Of a DNA stretch of 64,000 bases, positions 61,481-64,000 are shown piece by piece. The stretch covers positions 1,426,001 through 1,490,000 of the forward strand of contig JAGMUV010000003.1 in assembly GCA_020744425.1 (NCBI GenBank), written 5' to 3'. Below the pieces are notes generated by a model. It was not told the DNA's origin. It searched no databases and saw only the letters and a list, made by a program, of their open reading frames with translations. Source of the DNA: Dactylonectria macrodidyma (taxonomy: Eukaryota; Ascomycota; Sordariomycetes; Hypocreales; Nectriaceae). The translations under genes and the position numbers were made by a program. The stretch's first letter is position 1; each line of letters begins with the position of its first letter.

Positions 61481-64000
61481 ACGGCGCAGGTGAAATGGGG
61501 GTATAGACTCGTAGAACTGAGGGTGCTACTGGCAGAAGATGGGGACAAGGCCAGATTGATATCGATTCGGAGGATAGTCTGTATTGGATGGGATGGGTTT
61601 CCTATGTATTGAAATGAATAAGAAACATACCGGTTACTAAAAATCCGCTACCTTGGTCTCGCTTTCGAAGATCGACATATCATTGAGTGGGTCTAGTTGG
61701 CAAAGTAATGTCTTATGAAACCAGCAGTTGATGGCTGAGTAAGTGCTCTGTGACCTCGGTTTTTTGGGCCGTTATGAAAGCTCCGGGATCAGTATACCTA
61801 AGCTAGCAAATTGAATCGGTCAGGATCGAGGATGTGGTGTGAGTATTACTCGTTGAGCTGCAGTGTCGTCAATTTGTATCGTGGGATTCTGGTCCGGAGT
61901 TGAAGGCAGCTTCAATGATTCGAGTCCGGTTCACCCGCCACCACTGCCAGCCTCGGTGCTCGGCTGAAATAGGTATGATGCCTTCCTATCTAGTAGGTAT
62001 GTAGCCTCCTTTCGCAAGAATCAACAATGAATACGTACCTCTTCAACTGGTGGTTCAGGGGTGAGCTGGGGGACATGCTGGAAGCAGTAAGTTCCATGGT
62101 AGGTCTCCTTGTGGTGTGGGTGGGCATATGACAGTTGTGTCTGTCCTGGAGGGTCGACACTGCATTGATGAAAGTACGTAGAGATCGGTCATCGCAAATT
62201 TTCATTTATTGTTAGATCCAGCCTGGCAGGGAAGCAGCTGGGCTTAAAGTGTTCCCCCGCTGCAGGGTCGAGACGGCTGATTGCGCTGCGCAAGGGGTCA
62301 ACTCCAAACCCCCCTACGCTCCCCCCTCCTTCCTGCGGCCTGGCACTATGGGACAGGATGTGTCTTTTCGGATACTAATGCAGTGGCTGATTTAAGACGT
62401 ATCATCGGGCGTGCGGCTCATAACAAACACTTAGGAGCTGCGTAGCAAGAAGGGGGCTTCGACGGAAAGTGGAGATGGTGTCACAGGGAATGCCTAGGAT
62501 AGGAGACGGTACGGCCAATACGATGACATGGAAATCCCATTCGAACAAGCGTTACCGGGTTGAGACGTGGTGTTTCCATATTGAGGATGAACAGTGCCAG
62601 ACAGTGACAGGCCTAGCTACCCCAAGTGTGTTGATTCGGGGACTAGAGCACCAGGCATGCGGGAGGCGTTCATTCCGGAAGCTTTGGCGATGTCGATCTC
62701 AGGGCCTCTAACCAATGTATGGGGTATCTGTGACCATTTGTGCCTTTTCTATCTATCTCGGCCGGGGTGATGGTGGTGGCGATCTACTAAATCGTGACAA
62801 TGGAAGACGAGGTTGATGAGGGTGATCGACAGGGCACCCGGAGCTAAGATTTGTGTGGCAGGTCAGGATAGAAGGTCTACGAGAATGAAGAGGCGTACAA
62901 CGTGATTTTTGCTTTGTTTAAGATACAGTTGATTGTTCTTGTTGTGAATTCGGCTGGATGTGAGTTGGATGTTCGTGTTTTTAGGGGTTGGTGTTGTAAG
63001 CGGTATCTTCTGACGCACGCCACCGAGAACGACGGCAGAACACGGCACTTGCCTTCCCCCCACGGTCGCAGGTAATTGGAATTGTGTCCTCGGGCAACGC
63101 GCAAGAAAAAAAGACCTGGTTCGCGTATGAGCTAGCGTTGGGGCCAGAGATAGACTGCTCAGAGTGACGTCGGCGTGGCCGTATGGATTGAGGCACGATT
63201 GGAAATCATGGAAATATTGGATGATAGCGGCTAGGGTACAGCTGCAGGATGACGTCGGCGGGGTCGACTGGGGGGGCGGAAGAAAACGTGCAACGGTGAC
63301 AGCAACAGGGGATTTCGGGCAGAAAATGCATGCAGGCAGGGCATGGGAAAGAGGCCAAAGGATGGTTAATGAGTGAGAGGGAGTGTGGCACAAGGGCTTG
63401 AGTTTGAGCAAATGGGAGAGCAACAGGCTGGTGCTTTTTGGGTTTGGAGTGGCCTCAAGGCTTTGCGGGAGAGGCATGGAATGATGGAACTAAAAGCTGC
63501 CAACCTAAAAGCCTTGGGCGGGCGAGATATAATTCCCGATTCCTCCCTGTGATCCCGATGTTCGGGGCAAGTCTTCCTGGGTGCCAGGGTGCGCTGAGCA
63601 GTAAAAAACCCTCTCCTGTCCAATCCACCAATATTTGTTGCGCAGGGTATTAATTCGCAGGGGATGTCGCAGGGCACTCGGCAGCACTATCTAGCGGTAT
63701 CATTACAGGGGCGGGCCGTTAGAAGCCCCAAGGCCCGTGCACGCACGCGCTCTGAGCGTGAAGGCGTCCTGACACCTGGCTTGGAAGATGGGGGGATCAC
63801 GTCTATGACGTCATCGATGGATGGCACGTTTTAGAGGCAAGCGTGCTGTCATGGGGTTGATGCGCTGCACAAGCCGTGGATCGCAGGACAGGGGAAGGAG
63901 CAGTTCCAGGTTTTTGAGGCGGGGATAGCACATTTCCCGGGCAATGGGGCAATGGGGGAGAGGAGAAATCAGGGGCTTGATGGGGGACGGCGGTTGCCAC
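61481..64000. other. 2.5-kb terminal region, no gene seen
   Basis: 3' side of glycogen phosphorylase, then sequence without a recognised gene. A 204-codon ATG ORF at 62863-63477 (minus) is Pro/Ser/Leu-rich and has no recognised motif; it is listed under rejected items. Confidence 0.45.

Noticed and set aside
62863..63477. 204-codon ATG ORF on the minus strand
   Set aside because: Pro/Ser/Leu-rich translation without motif, overlapping other open frames of similar quality. A transcript would be needed.

Overview
This window comes from a filamentous ascomycete, probably a Sordariomycete. Evidence: short GT-AG introns of about 45-155 nt with CTNAC-type branch points, a fungal gene set (Ppg1, Avl9, a group III G-alpha, an Srf1-like protein, fungal bZIP and BTB proteins), compact genes on both strands without operons, and intergenic TACCTAGGTAGG/CTACGTAG words that I associate with this class. 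No rRNA, CRISPR array, prophage, intact transposon, secondary-metabolite core gene or AT-rich (RIP-like) block was seen. Exons were joined by hand from splice signals. For every spliced model the summed exon length is a multiple of three and the joined protein is continuous.

Layout. 1-720: two identical tRNA-Arg(ACG) genes on the minus strand, with two decayed tRNA copies between and beside them. 1.9-10.1 kb: a small Cys-containing ORF, the GPI transamidase catalytic subunit (gpi8), a TFIIIC 90-kDa-like subunit, an acidic BTB protein, and a convergent small secreted Cys-rich protein. 11.3-13.5 kb: a transmembrane SH3 protein with a proline-rich tail (minus). 13.5-18.8 kb: no gene. 18.8-20.5 kb: an AFG1-type mitochondrial AAA ATPase (minus). 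20.5-29.4 kb: mostly empty, with one possible decayed gene near 25.4-25.8 kb.

29.4-45.0 kb is the gene-dense core: a short fungal bZIP factor, a lysine/glutamate-rich protein built from four successive tandem-repeat arrays, a Ppg1 phosphatase (minus) whose start lies only 88 bp from a divergent single-pass membrane protein, an Srf1-like membrane protein, cullin-1, and a convergent Avl9. 45.0-53.6 kb has no gene. 53.6-55.0 kb: group III G-protein alpha subunit, six exons. 58.4-61.5 kb: glycogen phosphorylase, seven exons. 61.5-64 kb: no gene.

Most genes are independent housekeeping or signalling genes: GPI anchoring, Pol III transcription, mitochondrial protein quality control, SCF ubiquitination, late secretion, PP2A-like and G-protein signalling, glycogen breakdown. 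The tRNA genes and the TFIIIC subunit both belong to Pol III transcription, but nothing shows a functional link. The least explained items are the four-array repeat protein at 31-33 kb, the secreted protein at 9.4-10.1 kb, the decayed tRNA cluster and the possible pseudogene at 25.4 kb.
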